From NCBI RefSeq assembly GCF_000143415.4, contig NW_003314293.1, forward strand, positions 664,473 through 728,472: a stretch of 64,000 nt of DNA, written 5' to 3'. A program made the position numbers and the translations under genes. This DNA is from Selaginella moellendorffii (taxonomy: Eukaryota; Streptophyta; Lycopodiopsida; Selaginellales; Selaginellaceae). Below, piece after piece: positions 63,214 through 64,000 of the stretch (position 1 is its first letter; every line of letters begins with the position of its first letter). The notes beneath the pieces are model-generated. The model was not told the DNA's origin and did not search any database. It saw nothing but the letters and a program-made list of their open reading frames with translations.

Positions 63214-64000
63214 CTAAATGGAGCGAGCGGCAAAGGCTAGAGCTCCAATACCAATGGTGATAGCAATGGGGCCTCCATACTTGGTGCCAAAGTCTGCCAC
63301 ATTCACGCAAGAATCGAGCATGGAGTAGCCAGCCGAGTAGAGCGTGCTTCCGGCGATGTTGTAAAGAGCACGAACTGGGGCGAGCAGTGACTGGTATGCA
63401 TATGGGAGGTATCCGCTTGCATCAAGGGCATCGAACAGAGAATCTAAGAACCATTCGCTGTGAACAGAGGCCACCACGTTATTGACAAGAATGTTGCCCG
63501 ACAGTGTCAAGGGGTTGTAGAGTCCCAGCTTGTCAACCTTTGAGATCTCTGCGTATATCAAGATTGTGTTATTACAGAGCATTAAGAGGTGTGGTTTCTT
63601 GTACCTGTGATTGGTGAGGCTCCAGAGATTGTGGACAGGCTATCGCCAACTTTGAGATCAGCAGCTCGCTTGTAAATTATCTCTCCTTTGGTGTTAACTG
63701 GGACAAAGTGACCGGCTGTAAGCTCCAAGGTGTTGGCTTCGGTCTTGACTTGCACGAATTCAGAGACAACATCTAGATCCTTGTGACCAAACGCGTAGAT
63801 ATCCGAAAATGAATTCTTCCCAACAGCAACCTGTAGAAACTCATTAATCATGTGAAGCAAAGTGGATTACTAGCTAGGATCTTGCCTTATCTCCAATCTT
63901 AAGTTCCTTCATGGTCTTCATTTCTCCACTGTACATATGAACCATTGCATCACCTAGATAGATATTGCATGGTTACATAGCACAGTGTAATTTGTAGAGA
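63214..64000 (-). CDS. Hint-domain peptide precursor, copy C, cut by the window end
   Basis: Exons 4 (63548-63214), 3 (63830-63605) and 2 (63953-63886) are present with all splice sites, including the GC donor; exon 1 (signal peptide and cysteine-rich part) lies beyond 64000. The visible Hint domain keeps DAMVHMYSGEMKTM, the TxxH block and the PLTLSGNILVNN block. It differs from copy A in a few residues only (DALDASGYLP, GSTLYSA, VADFGTK). It arrived with the duplicated PPR end and looks intact as far as seen. Confidence 0.85.

Larger units (their letters stand above)
62371..64000. repeat. Segmental duplication of 54936-56565
   Basis: At least 1630 bp are collinear with 54936-56565 at offset 7435, covering the end of the PPR gene and most of Hint copy A. 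The left junction is between 62370 and 62371, where likeness stops abruptly. The right end is outside the window. Confidence 0.95.

Overview
This 64 kb window is nuclear DNA from a land plant, most likely a lycophyte of the Selaginella moellendorffii type. The evidence is very short introns (about 50-70 nt), several intronless PPR genes typical of plants with heavy organellar RNA editing, a nuclear gene for mitochondrial-type ribosomal protein uL16, and plant-only families (SRC2-like C2 protein, THA8-like PPR, WCRKC thioredoxin). Two runs of exactly 100 N mark assembly gaps. Exon models below were read by hand: splice sites were chosen so that phase and family alignment agree, and no transcript was available.

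Layout. 1-2.9 kb holds little that can be supported. 2.96-4.35 kb carries a seven-exon secreted PLC-like phosphodiesterase on the minus strand. 4.4-13.9 kb is AT-rich, decayed, transposon-derived DNA, including a Ty3/gypsy integrase remnant near 12.2 kb. 14-18.1 kb has an HSPA12-like Hsp70 protein and a 12-exon S28 peptidase, both minus. 19-33 kb is a rearranged cluster. Full-length genes sit in the middle: two PPR genes on plus, a Sel1-repeat kinase and a HeLo-like/pseudokinase protein on minus. Shards of the same PPR and kinase genes flank them on both sides, arranged as an inverted repeat of a PPR-kinase unit. 33.2-35.7 kb is an ankyrin protein. 36.3-40.6 kb has mitochondrial uL16, a PPR gene and an SRC2-like gene. 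43.4-52.7 kb is a compact housekeeping stretch: PIG-B, triphosphate tunnel enzyme, MOZART1, RING protein, THA8-like PPR, organellar EF-P, F-box protein and WCRKC thioredoxin. 52.8-55.7 kb is a long PPR gene with a gap.

The right end holds the most striking genes: three copies of a small secreted precursor. Each has a signal peptide, an approximately 30-residue four-cysteine peptide, a hedgehog/intein (Hint) autoprocessing domain and a C-terminal hydrophobic segment. Two are tandem copies. The third came with the end of the neighbouring PPR gene in a duplication of at least 1.6 kb that abuts a broken Ty3/gypsy pol gene at 62370/62371.

Two candidate systems stand out. The first is the Hint-processed cysteine-rich peptide family. 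The second is the tightly linked kinase-Sel1 gene and HeLo-like/pseudokinase gene (29 nt apart, same strand), whose combined architecture resembles a necroptosis-type kinase plus executor pair.
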